A stretch of DNA of 43,384 nt. It comes from Thermoguttaceae bacterium (lineage in GTDB: Bacteria; Planctomycetota; Planctomycetia; Pirellulales; Thermoguttaceae). A program made the translations under genes and the position numbers. The notes beneath the pieces were generated by a model. The model was not told the origin of the DNA. It made no database searches and saw nothing but the letters and a program-made list of their open reading frames with translations. Below, one piece after another: positions 33,092 to 41,232 of the stretch. Position 1 is the stretch's first letter. The number at the start of each line of letters is the position of its first letter. The DNA lies in the NCBI GenBank assembly GCA_017454585.1, contig JAFTCU010000066.1, positions 1-43,384 of the forward strand. Direction: 5' to 3'.

Positions 33092-34579
33092 ATGAAACGC
33101 AGATCCCTCCTTTTCACGCTCTTTTTCGTTCTTATTCTCACTGCCGTTTTACGTGCCGACGGGCCGATCCGCGTCGCCCTTTACAAAGACGGCGGGGTTT
33201 CGGGGACCTACACAAACGTCCAGAAAACGGTGGAGGAAGACCCCGCGTTTTCCCTGACGCTCGTCAACGGGCAGCAGATCCGCGACGGGATCCTTGACCA
33301 GTTCGAGATCGTGATTTTCCCCGGCGGCAGCGGAAAAGGGGAAGCCGCCTCGCTTCAGCCCGAAGGCGTGAAGAAGGTCAAAGAATTCATCAAGTCCGGC
33401 AAATCGTACGTCGGGATCTGCGCCGGCGCCTACCTGCCCATCCAGCAGAATTTTCTGAACGCCGAGTTCCGTGACCCGGCCTGGCAGCGCGGCGTGACGG
33501 AGCTGAAAATCGAGTTTTCGCCCCTCGGCCAGAAGCTCGTCGGTGATGAGTTCAAGGGTGAGGTGGAAATTCACTACGGAAACGGCCCGGTGGTGAATAT
33601 TAATTCCATCCCGACCAGGCCGCGCTGCGAGGTTCTGGCGTGGTACCGGTCGGAAATCGCGAACAACGGCACGAAACCCGGGATCCAGATCAACTCGCCG
33701 GCAATCCTGCTCTCCACGTACGGGCGCGGAATGGTCCTGACGTTCAGTCCCCACCCGGAGCACAATCCGGCGACGCACGGGATTTTGCTGAAACTCCTGC
33801 ACCACATTGCGGAGCACGCCCAGTTCGGGAAGCCGGAAGAGGAAACGCTTCGGGAGAAAAACGCGCCGGTCTCGCAGGAACGTCTGCAGGCCGTGGAGCG
33901 TATGCGTGCCCAAGCCGAGGTGGAGTGGATCCCCCAGAGCGACTTGACGTGGTTCATCCCCAAAATGGGCGTGATCTTCCACGCGGGCGAGCGATACAAA
34001 GGCCTCCCTTACACGCAGGGCGGGCGGCGCACCAGTCTGGAAGACTTTCAGGCCCTCCTGAAAGAAGAAAACGGCCAGCCCATTTACACGGGGCCGACCA
34101 AACCGAAAGAGTACCGCGGGACCGACTGCTCCGGGGGCTGCTCGTACGCGTGGCGGCACGTGATCCCGGTCTTCCCCGTCATGAAAACGTGGGACATGCA
34201 GCCGGGATTTTACTCCCGGATCAACCCGGAAACGGGCGTTCCTGAACCATGGCTCATGCGCGTGGGACACTGGAAAATGACGAATTTCCACGACAGTCGG
34301 GCGGTGGTCAAGGAAAACGGCCCGGAAGTCATGGCGGCCTGCTACGACCAGCTTCTGCCGGGAGACTGGCTCGTGAAACGTCCGGACGGCCACGTGCGTA
34401 TGGTCAGCCGCGTGGAACCCGAGAATCGGAAAGTTTTCATCATCGAGCAGACCGGCCTGACGCCTGACGGGAAACTCAAGAGTGACCACCAGTCGTGGCG
34501 CGTCGATTACGCTTTCACGTACGAGGAACTCATGGCGGACGGCTACTTGCCCGTGACGGTCAAAGAAACGATGAAATAG
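33092..34579 (+). CDS. Secreted fusion of BPL_N-type glutamine-amidotransferase-like domain and NlpC/P60-like peptidase
   Basis: A 495-residue exported protein (signal MKRRSLLFTLFFVLILTAVLRA). I chose the ATG at 33092 because GAAGGA lies upstream; an ATG at 33077 overlaps that site. Residues 24-245 are a class I glutamine-amidotransferase-like BPL_N domain (PIRVALYKDGGVSGTY, IFPGGSGKGEA) with nucleophile Cys110 in GICAGAYLP and His221-Pro-Glu223, a complete triad. Residues about 280-490 resemble NlpC/P60 cysteine peptidases: YKGLPYTQGGRRT, Cys346 in GTDCSGG, and His434 in LLPGDWLVKRPDGHVRMVSRV. NlpC/P60 enzymes cleave peptidoglycan stem peptides. The combination suggests a cell-wall amidase/peptidase, but substrate and the role of the first domain outside the cytoplasm are unknown. 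Confidence 0.85.
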   Translation: MKRRSLLFTLFFVLILTAVLRADGPIRVALYKDGGVSGTYTNVQKTVEEDPAFSLTLVNGQQIRDGILDQFEIVIFPGGSGKGEAASLQPEGVKKVKEFIKSGKSYVGICAGAYLPIQQNFLNAEFRDPAWQRGVTELKIEFSPLGQKLVGDEFKGEVEIHYGNGPVVNINSIPTRPRCEVLAWYRSEIANNGTKPGIQINSPAILLSTYGRGMVLTFSPHPEHNPATHGILLKLLHHIAEHAQFGKPEEETLREKNAPVSQERLQAVERMRAQAEVEWIPQSDLTWFIPKMGVIFHAGERYKGLPYTQGGRRTSLEDFQALLKEENGQPIYTGPTKPKEYRGTDCSGGCSYAWRHVIPVFPVMKTWDMQPGFYSRINPETGVPEPWLMRVGHWKMTNFHDSRAVVKENGPEVMAACYDQLLPGDWLVKRPDGHVRMVSRVEPENRKVFIIEQTGLTPDGKLKSDHQSWRVDYAFTYEELMADGYLPVTVKETMK

Positions 34580-34644
34580 ACCGGCCGTTTCCTTAGCCAC
34601 GCGTTTCGTTTTTCGTCACTTTCAGAATCCTTTCGTTCGTTTTT

Positions 34645-35898
34645 ATGTCGTACCTCCTTCCCTGGATCCCTGCGCTTGCTGTTCTGGTCGTCCTTTCGGC
34701 GTTTTGCTCCGCATCGGAAGCGGCGTTTTTCTCGCTGACGCCGGAACAGCAAAAGGCCCTGCGCAAGAAATCGGTGTCAGGGAAACTTGCCTGTCAACTG
34801 CTTCAAAACCCTGATAGGCTTCTTTCGGTCCTTCTTTTCTCGAATCTGATTGCGAATATGCTTTTTTTCGGGATCGTTTCCGTCGTTGCGCTGCAGATCC
34901 AGAAAGAAAACACGGCATTGGCCGGGGTTGTGAGTGTATCAGCATTTCTGGGAATGCTCGTTTTCTGCGAGATGGTCCCGAAGGCGGTGGCGGTCATTCT
35001 TCCGCAGACGATCGCCTGGCTAGGAGCGTTTCCGCTTCTGGGCCTCCAGTGGCTTTGCACGCCCATTTTACCGGTTTTGAACTTTTTCAAAATCCTTTCC
35101 CTGCGTCTTTTCGCGCCGAATTTTCGTTCTGAGCCTCTTTTGGAACTTGAGGATCTGGAGCGGGCTGTGGACCTTTCCCACGGGAAAAAAACCTCGTCGC
35201 CGCACGATAAAAGGCTCCTTCAGGCGATCCTTTCCCTTTCGGAACTGCGGGCCGAAGAGGTCATGCGGCCAAGGCGTCACCTCCCGATTTTCATGGCTCC
35301 GGTGACTCTTCAGGACCTTCGTGAGGAAGATTTGTCTCTGGGCCTTGTATTCGTGCAGGAAGATGAACGTCAGGACGCAATCGCGAAGATACTCGATTTA
35401 AAGAATCTGGTGGAAATTCCGCCGAAGGACTTCTCGCATCTGGAACGCCATGCTCAAAACGTGGTTTACCTTCCGTGGAACCTTCCCGTTTCGGAAGTCA
35501 TTGAAACCCTTCTGACTGAAAAAAGAGATGCGGCAGTCGTCATCGACGAATTTGGGGCGACCCCCGGCGTCGTGCTGCGGTCCGATATTTTAGAAATGAT
35601 TTACGTCCCGGATTCCGAGCGGGTTTATCAGCTCACCAACCACAGCCCGGTCATTCAAATCGGGACGAAAATGTGGAGGATTTCCAGCCTGTATTCGATG
35701 CGAAGTTTCTGCCGTTTCTTCGAGCTGGAACTATCCGATGCCATGGAATCCACGACGTTAGGCGGATTTGTAACGGATCATCTACAAAAAATCCCCGAAA
35801 ATGGGGACTCTTTTGATTGGAATGACCTTCATTTTTGCGTAGAAAGCCAGACCAAAAACGGGTTCTGGATCATCGTCCGCAGTGCTTCCGCGAACTGA
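34645..35898 (+). CDS. CNNM/CorC-HlyC family membrane protein (DUF21-CBS)
   Basis: A 417-residue membrane protein. The DUF21/CNNM transmembrane domain (residues 1-160) begins LVVLSAFCSASEAAFFSLTP and contains LLFSNLIANMLFF and FCEMVPKAVAVILP. It is followed by a cytosolic CBS-pair region (EEVMRPRRHLPIFM; RDAAVVIDEFGATPGVVLRSDI) and a C-terminal CorC_HlyC domain (SDAMESTTLGGFVTDHLQKIPENGD). Members are implicated in Mg2+ or other cation efflux and homeostasis. No Shine-Dalgarno motif is visible before the ATG. Its stop is separated by only three bases from the stop of the convergent PEP-CTERM gene. Confidence 0.93.
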   Translation: MSYLLPWIPALAVLVVLSAFCSASEAAFFSLTPEQQKALRKKSVSGKLACQLLQNPDRLLSVLLFSNLIANMLFFGIVSVVALQIQKENTALAGVVSVSAFLGMLVFCEMVPKAVAVILPQTIAWLGAFPLLGLQWLCTPILPVLNFFKILSLRLFAPNFRSEPLLELEDLERAVDLSHGKKTSSPHDKRLLQAILSLSELRAEEVMRPRRHLPIFMAPVTLQDLREEDLSLGLVFVQEDERQDAIAKILDLKNLVEIPPKDFSHLERHAQNVVYLPWNLPVSEVIETLLTEKRDAAVVIDEFGATPGVVLRSDILEMIYVPDSERVYQLTNHSPVIQIGTKMWRISSLYSMRSFCRFFELELSDAMESTTLGGFVTDHLQKIPENGDSFDWNDLHFCVESQTKNGFWIIVRSASAN

Positions 35899-35901
35899 GG
35901 C

Positions 35902-38900
35902 TCAAACCGTATTCATCTTCTTTCTTCCAGCATAAACCAGCCCGGCCAGACCCATTACGAGAAGGACCCACGTGGCCGGTTCCGGAACACCGGTCAGGTC
36001 GGCCCGGTAACCAATTCCATTGTTGGCGTAGAACGCAACGTAATCCCAGCCGGCACCGGACGGGAGCACATCGGGAACCATCGCGAGGAGCTGCGCCGGG
36101 GTGTACTGCGCGCCGGTCTCATCCAAAATGCTATCCGCCGAGAGGACCTGAATGATGGAAGATGCGTCAGGATTTTCAAAAGCCGAGGCGATCTGAATGT
36201 TCGCACCTCCCGGAATGACCAGGGTCCCGCCAACGTCCAGAATGATCGAATTGCTCGAGGAGTCGTCCACCGACAAATCGATCGTCTTCGGCGCCGTCAT
36301 GTCTCCCGTGACTTTCAGACTGGTCGGAACCTCAAGCGTGGAGGCCGCGGCCATCGTCAGCGTCCCGTTCACGAGGGCTTCGTCGCTGATGAACTTCTGC
36401 CCGGCCGTGACGCTGACCGCCAGCGGGGTTTCCTCCGTTCCGGCCGTTCCGGAGAACGTGATCGGTCCGGTATTCATCGCGGCAGTATTCGAGCCAAAGA
36501 TCAACTTGCTTCCGGTGGCGCCGGAAATGGTCGAGCTGACGACCGCGTTCCCCTTGGCCGCCGCGAAGGTGTAGCTGCTGTTTTCCGCCTCACTGTTCCA
36601 CGTCGTTGAGACGGTTTCAATGCGGAGCGTTTTATCCTTCGCGATCTTGAGCGTATTGTCGAGCGTGCGGGTCGCGTCCGCCTCGTTCGTTTCCAGGTAC
36701 AGCGTTCCGGAACCATTTGCCGTCAGAGTGGACCCGCCAAGAGACAAGTCGGTGCCAAGGACCAGCTTGTTGCTATTGTTGTCCCCAGAGAGGAAAGACG
36801 GGCACGTGAATGTGTTCTCGCCATACAGGAAAATCACGCCCGGGCCGGATTCGACCGCGTTGAACGTGAGTTTGTGGTCCGCGTCATGGGCCGGGTCGCT
36901 GGAAATGACGCCCGTGATCTTCATCATCGCCTTCGAATCCATGTCCACATACGCGACACGCAGTGAGGCGTTCCCCCCGTTCACGATGATCGGCTGACTG
37001 AACGAAACCCGCTGTGTACCGGTGTTGTTATTGCAGAGGTTACCGTTGAGATAGATCGGCCCGGTTCCGAGGTAAGAACCGTAGGAAACGTGGACGCGGG
37101 TATTGTTGCCGCCGTTGATGTACGTCGCGCCGGTGCGTTCCTGCGCGCCAGCGTTCAGGCGGTAATAGACCGCCCCGCCGTTATTGTCGAAAGTCAGGGT
37201 CACATCACCGGTAAGCGTGCCGTTGATCGGGGACTTATCGGTCGATTTGAAAGTCAACGCGGCATTATCGCCGGCCGAGCCGTCGAAAGTGATCCCTTTC
37301 TTGTTCGTGATAGTCACGGCCGCATTGCCCGTGATGTCTCCGCTGAAGGTGACCGCGTAGTCGCCGCCATTGATCGCGAGGGTCCCAGCGGTCCCCGCGC
37401 TTGCGCCCGAAGCGTTCAGGTTATCGACCGGAGTGGTGAACGTGATCGCGCCGCCGGTCGAGTTGGTGACGTTGAGTTTTTTGCCACCGAGGTGGATCGT
37501 GTTGGCCAGCGAGTTCGCCGACGTGGTTTCGGTCTTTTCGAGCGTCAGGTTTGCGTTGGAAACCATCTGGATCGGGCCGGTACCGAACGCGGAGGGCGTG
37601 CGGATGAAAATCTTGTGGGTCAAATCAGCGTAAGACGAAACGCCGACCCACGTCCCGCAGGTGTAGTCATTTTCGCCGTAAAGTTTGTACGTGTTCGCGG
37701 CGTTTTCATTGGCGGCGATCGTAAATTTCGGGTTGGTGGCGCCCTCAAGGTCCGAGATTTTCCCGGTGACCGTAATGGAACCTTCGTAGGCCGCACGAAT
37801 GGACGCAGTCTCGCCAGCGATATATACCGTCTGCGGGAAAGTCGCGTGTATCGAGCCGCTGCTGTTATTGCATAGATTCCCGTTGAGGTAGATCGGGCCG
37901 GTACCAAGCGACGCGCCATCCGTAACGTGGACGCGGGTGCGGTTTCCGCCGTTGATGTAGGTCGCGCCGGTGCGGTCCTGCGCACCATTGGGGAGACGGT
38001 AATACGTATCGGCCCCATTGTTGTCGAGCGTCAAAATCGCCGTGCCGGTAATCGCGCCAGAAATCGTGCCCGTGCCGGTGGTTTTGAAACTCAGTGACGT
38101 GCCGTCACCCGCCGAGCCGCTGAAGGTGAAGCCGTTTTTGTTCGTGAGGCTCAGATCCACGGCTCCCGTAATGGGGCCGCTGAGCGTGACGGCTTTCTCA
38201 CCGCCGTTGATCGTCAGTTTTCCCGCAGTCGCGACGGCGGAACCGGCCGAGTTCAAATTGTCGATCGGAGCGGAAATCGTCACCGCGGCGCCGGTCGAGT
38301 TGGTAATGTTGAGCGTCTTGCCGCCGAGGTGGATCGTGTTGGCCAGCGAATTCGCCGTCGTGGAGCCGTACTTTTCGAGCGTCAGGTTCGCGTTGGAAAC
38401 CATCTGGATCGGGCCGGTCCCGAACGCGGTCGGGGTTCCGATGGAGATCTTCAGCGTCAGACCGGTATAGGAAGCGTCACCGATCCACGTCCCGCAGGTG
38501 TAGTCGTTCTCGCCGTAAAGTTTGTAGGTGTTCGCGACGGATTCTTTTGCGCCGATCGTGAATTTCGGGTTGGTCGCGCCCGCATAATCGGAGACTTTGC
38601 CGGTGAGCGTAATGGAGCCGCTGTACGCCGCGCGGATGGAGGCGTTGGGGCCGATGATGGCGACCGGATTTGAAAGGGTCAAAGCCGTGTGGCCGTTACT
38701 ATCGTTCACGAGGTTTCCGTTCAGAAGGATCGTCCCGGAACCGATGCAATCCTGCGTGTCCACATGCAAACGTCCGCCATTAATGGTCGTGCTGCCCGTC
38801 CAGTCAGCGGCCGCATTGCGCAGACGCAGAATTTTGTCATTGGCATTGAAAACAAAATCCAGATTGCCGGTAAGGGTGGGCGCCAGGCCGTCATTGGTGG

Positions 38901-39189
38901 CCCCAATATTCACGGTGACGGTGGATTTCGTCCCGCTTGTGTTGGTGATGGTCCCGGTCCCGAGCAGATTGGTGACGTTCCCGACGGTGCCAAGCGTGTA
39001 GCCGTTCAGATTAAGCGTGATGCCGGAATTGACCGTTACGACGCCCGAGTAATCCGCGTCCCCGGTGAGCTGAGTGTCCGTGCTGATCGTAGTATCACCG
39101 AACACCAGCGCGGCACTCAAAAAGGAAAGGGCGCCTGCCGCGAACAAATAACTGAAAAATTTATACTGAAAACGACTTGCAAGTTTCAT
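35902..39189 (-). CDS. Large autotransporter-like repeat protein with PEP-CTERM sorting signal
   Basis: A 1095-residue secreted protein with an N-terminal signal (LFAAGALSFLSAALVFGD) and a C-terminal PEP-CTERM anchor from residue 1069: PEPATWVLLVMGLAGLVYAGRKK. Such signals are cut by exosortases, in strains making exopolysaccharide. The body is Gly/Asn/Thr-rich with passenger-type parallel beta-helix repeats. Residues about 115-393, 394-672 and 673-840 are three copies (the last partial) of a 279-residue module, recognised by YINGGNxTRVHV, LGTGPIYLNGN, ASIRAAY, YGENDYTCGTW and NSLANTIHLGGK. GAGG precedes the ATG, and a promoter lies 43 bases upstream. Probably a surface adhesin or matrix protein; ligand unknown. 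Confidence 0.92.
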   Translation of the reverse strand: MKLASRFQYKFFSYLFAAGALSFLSAALVFGDTTISTDTQLTGDADYSGVVTVNSGITLNLNGYTLGTVGNVTNLLGTGTITNTSGTKSTVTVNIGATNDGLAPTLTGNLDFVFNANDKILRLRNAAADWTGSTTINGGRLHVDTQDCIGSGTILLNGNLVNDSNGHTALTLSNPVAIIGPNASIRAAYSGSITLTGKVSDYAGATNPKFTIGAKESVANTYKLYGENDYTCGTWIGDASYTGLTLKISIGTPTAFGTGPIQMVSNANLTLEKYGSTTANSLANTIHLGGKTLNITNSTGAAVTISAPIDNLNSAGSAVATAGKLTINGGEKAVTLSGPITGAVDLSLTNKNGFTFSGSAGDGTSLSFKTTGTGTISGAITGTAILTLDNNGADTYYRLPNGAQDRTGATYINGGNRTRVHVTDGASLGTGPIYLNGNLCNNSSGSIHATFPQTVYIAGETASIRAAYEGSITVTGKISDLEGATNPKFTIAANENAANTYKLYGENDYTCGTWVGVSSYADLTHKIFIRTPSAFGTGPIQMVSNANLTLEKTETTSANSLANTIHLGGKKLNVTNSTGGAITFTTPVDNLNASGASAGTAGTLAINGGDYAVTFSGDITGNAAVTITNKKGITFDGSAGDNAALTFKSTDKSPINGTLTGDVTLTFDNNGGAVYYRLNAGAQERTGATYINGGNNTRVHVSYGSYLGTGPIYLNGNLCNNNTGTQRVSFSQPIIVNGGNASLRVAYVDMDSKAMMKITGVISSDPAHDADHKLTFNAVESGPGVIFLYGENTFTCPSFLSGDNNSNKLVLGTDLSLGGSTLTANGSGTLYLETNEADATRTLDNTLKIAKDKTLRIETVSTTWNSEAENSSYTFAAAKGNAVVSSTISGATGSKLIFGSNTAAMNTGPITFSGTAGTEETPLAVSVTAGQKFISDEALVNGTLTMAAASTLEVPTSLKVTGDMTAPKTIDLSVDDSSSNSIILDVGGTLVIPGGANIQIASAFENPDASSIIQVLSADSILDETGAQYTPAQLLAMVPDVLPSGAGWDYVAFYANNGIGYRADLTGVPEPATWVLLVMGLAGLVYAGRKKMNTV
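37044..38724 (-). repeat. 837-base in-frame module repeat inside the PEP-CTERM gene
   Basis: The same landmark (CGTTGAG or CGTTCAG, in LNGNL codons) occurs at 37044, 37881 and 38718, exactly 837 bases apart each time. A second landmark (ggtggatcgt) occurs at 37491 and 38328, again 837 apart. Copies one and two are highly similar at DNA level; the third is partial. Confidence 0.9.
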
Positions 39190-39231
39190 TTCTTACCTCA
39201 AGTACAGGAAATAAATTCTTTCATTAATTCC

Positions 39232-39259
39232 ATTATACGTGAGAGACAAGAATTTACAA
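39232..39259 (-). promoter_or_regulatory. Promoter of the PEP-CTERM protein gene
   Basis: On the minus strand TTGTAA (39259-39254), 16 bases, TATAAT (39237-39232), with transcription expected from about 39225 and a leader of about 35 bases containing GAGG. Confidence 0.7.
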
Positions 39260-39305
39260 GGAATTTTGAGAGAATTTTCGTAAAAAACTTAAGATTTGTC
39301 AAAAA

Positions 39306-39376
39306 AATTAAAAAATCCCCAAGATTTTTGGGCAATCAGGACAAATCAATCGTTTTGAGGATTGATTTATCCTGAT
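39306..39376 (-). terminator. Terminator of the PAS-GAF gene
   Basis: A 17-position stem (ATCAGGATAAATCAATC with GATTGATTTGTCCTGAT, minus strand, 39376-39335) with an 8-base loop is followed by a second small hairpin (GCCCAAAAATCTTGGGG) and TTTTTT. It begins 9 bases after the stop codon. Confidence 0.9.
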
Positions 39377-39384
39377 ACTGAAGT

Positions 39385-41127
39385 TTATCCAGCATTTTCC
39401 TGATTATTTATCTCCTTTTCAGCCATTGGATCGATGTATTCTTTACCCAAGGACCTGAAACAGGGTTTTGTATTTTTACATTTTTTGAGAGTTTCATGGA
39501 TAACTTTGAGGAGAGTCGGCTCCGTGAAGGGTTTTCCCGTCTGCCCACTCGCAGAATATCGGGTCCGAACGTGGACAATAGTATGAGCCATGTCATATAC
39601 GTTCAGTTCCTGAAGAAGCACCAGCGGAGGATGTGCTCTGCCGTAAACTCTTGCCAGATCGATAAAGAATTGCGTACTTCCGTGCGGGTAATCTTTCTGC
39701 TTGATGGACGCCAGAATTGCCCAGTAGGGTTTGCCTTTTTGCATTTCCTCTTCCATTTTGTCCAGAGCGACCTGCCCGGTCCTTGCCCATTCCAGCTCAC
39801 AATTCAGACACCCAAACAGTTCCCGCCCCTGTCTGTAAAGTTCTTCACTCGAATCGACCAGCAAAATACATTTCCCGGAAAATTCATCCTTCCATTTCTC
39901 GATGAGTTCTTTTCGTTCCGGAGGTCCAACCGTATCGGTTGGCGTAAGCTGCTGCCCTACTTTCTGGATAATTCCGGTTACTTCCTGCGCGTTCTTGATA
40001 ATTTGATAGAGAGCATGCTGGGCTTCGATCTGTTCCTCGCCCAGGCATTTACCAAGCTCTGCAGCGAGATCCAGAATATTCTTGACGGGAAGAGCGATCT
40101 GACCGTGAATTTCTTCGACAGTCATTTGACGTCCAACATTCTGTTCACGTGCAAACATACGCACGAAATTCATGGCCAGTGCAATCTCATGAGCAAAAAT
40201 CTCCGCGTAAATCTGATCGATTTCCTTGAACGCATCGGGCTGAGAACTTTCCGCGTTGAGAACTCCGAGCAATTCACCCTGAAACATGATCGGAACAGTT
40301 AATGAGGAACGAGCTGTTTCACCTCCCGGAAGGTAGTAAGGGTCGTTTTTCGTATCACGGCAAATATAGGCTTTTTTCTCGACGGCCACATACCCTATTG
40401 TACCGTTTTGGGTGGGTCGGGCGTGGATCTCGCGCTGCTCTGCTTCTTTCAGAATGCCGTAATGAGTACAAAGAGGAAGTGTTTTCGTTATGGGATCGTA
40501 TTTTCGCACTTCCAAAAACTCGTAATGCATCTGATTCTTGGCGAGGTACTGGATCCCATCAATGATAAAATTCTCCCGTTCTGTGCACCCTTTTTGTTCA
40601 TCCAATACCTCACGGTGACTCACCTGCTCACAGATACTATGCAGATTGGTGAGTTTGTTTTTCAGTTCCCGGCGTTCGGTAATGTCGTGGACGTGAAGGA
40701 GCATGAGCGGCTCTTTACCGCCAGGCGAGGTCCAAGGGTGGACCGAGATTTCAAAAAAGTTTCCATTTTTAGTCTGAATCACTCCTTTTGCCGCTTTTCC
40801 CGTTACCTGGAACTCAGAGAAAGGAGTCGCGTACATCGGCTGGTCGGCATCTTCATAAAGAAAACGCACTCCATACAAGGCCGACTGAATGTTCAAATTA
40901 AAATTTGGATTCGTCACGTTAGGAAACCAGGCCTGAAACTGTTCGCTGGTCCAGATGATTTCCTGATTTGAGGTCAGAATCGCGATCCCGTCCTTATCAG
41001 ATTTAAACAACTGAAATTTTTCAAGACACCAACGGAGAAAAGATTTTGGTTTGTCTTGAACCAGACTTTGGGTACAGAATTCATCCCACATTTTGTCAAA
41101 AAGTTCTTTGGATCGATCGTTTGTCAT
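39385..41127 (-). CDS. PAS-GAF signalling protein with degenerate kinase and receiver-like regions
   Basis: A 580-residue cytoplasmic protein. Residues about 40-155 form a PAS domain (DGIAILTSNQEIIWTSEQFQ; LLHVHDITERREL). Residues about 170-325 are a GAF domain (GYVAVEKKAYICRD; SSLTVPIMFQGELLGVLN). A short helical stretch (TVEEIHGQIALPVKNILDLAAEL) is like a histidine-kinase dimerisation helix but lacks the H-E-x-x-x-P spacing, and no ATPase domain follows. From about 430 a receiver-like fold begins (CILLVDSSEELYRQGRELF), but the phosphoacceptor position reads ILASIKQKD rather than the usual aspartate motif. It therefore probably senses a ligand and signals by protein contact, not by phosphotransfer (inference). 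A strong terminator follows. Confidence 0.75.
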   Translation of the reverse strand: MTNDRSKELFDKMWDEFCTQSLVQDKPKSFLRWCLEKFQLFKSDKDGIAILTSNQEIIWTSEQFQAWFPNVTNPNFNLNIQSALYGVRFLYEDADQPMYATPFSEFQVTGKAAKGVIQTKNGNFFEISVHPWTSPGGKEPLMLLHVHDITERRELKNKLTNLHSICEQVSHREVLDEQKGCTERENFIIDGIQYLAKNQMHYEFLEVRKYDPITKTLPLCTHYGILKEAEQREIHARPTQNGTIGYVAVEKKAYICRDTKNDPYYLPGGETARSSLTVPIMFQGELLGVLNAESSQPDAFKEIDQIYAEIFAHEIALAMNFVRMFAREQNVGRQMTVEEIHGQIALPVKNILDLAAELGKCLGEEQIEAQHALYQIIKNAQEVTGIIQKVGQQLTPTDTVGPPERKELIEKWKDEFSGKCILLVDSSEELYRQGRELFGCLNCELEWARTGQVALDKMEEEMQKGKPYWAILASIKQKDYPHGSTQFFIDLARVYGRAHPPLVLLQELNVYDMAHTIVHVRTRYSASGQTGKPFTEPTLLKVIHETLKKCKNTKPCFRSLGKEYIDPMAEKEINNQENAG

Positions 41128-41178
41128 GGCAGCAAGAAATAATCAAAAAAGACAAGGAAATAAAAAATAAAAAAGGAA

Positions 41179-41213
41179 AACCAGGATTTGAAAGCAAACC
41201 TCCAAATCCTGGT
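41179..41213 (-). terminator. Intrinsic terminator of the GH10 gene
   Basis: On the minus strand ACCAGGATTTG (41213-41203) pairs with CAAATCCTGGT (41190-41180), followed by TTTCCTTTTTT. It starts 20 bases after the stop at 41233. Confidence 0.92.
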
Positions 41214-41232
41214 ATTCCGCACAGTATAAAAC

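Noticed and set aside
33149..34600. 483-codon minus-strand open frame
   Set aside because: It is antisense to the amidotransferase/NlpC fusion and is His/Arg/Val-rich as expected of a shadow.
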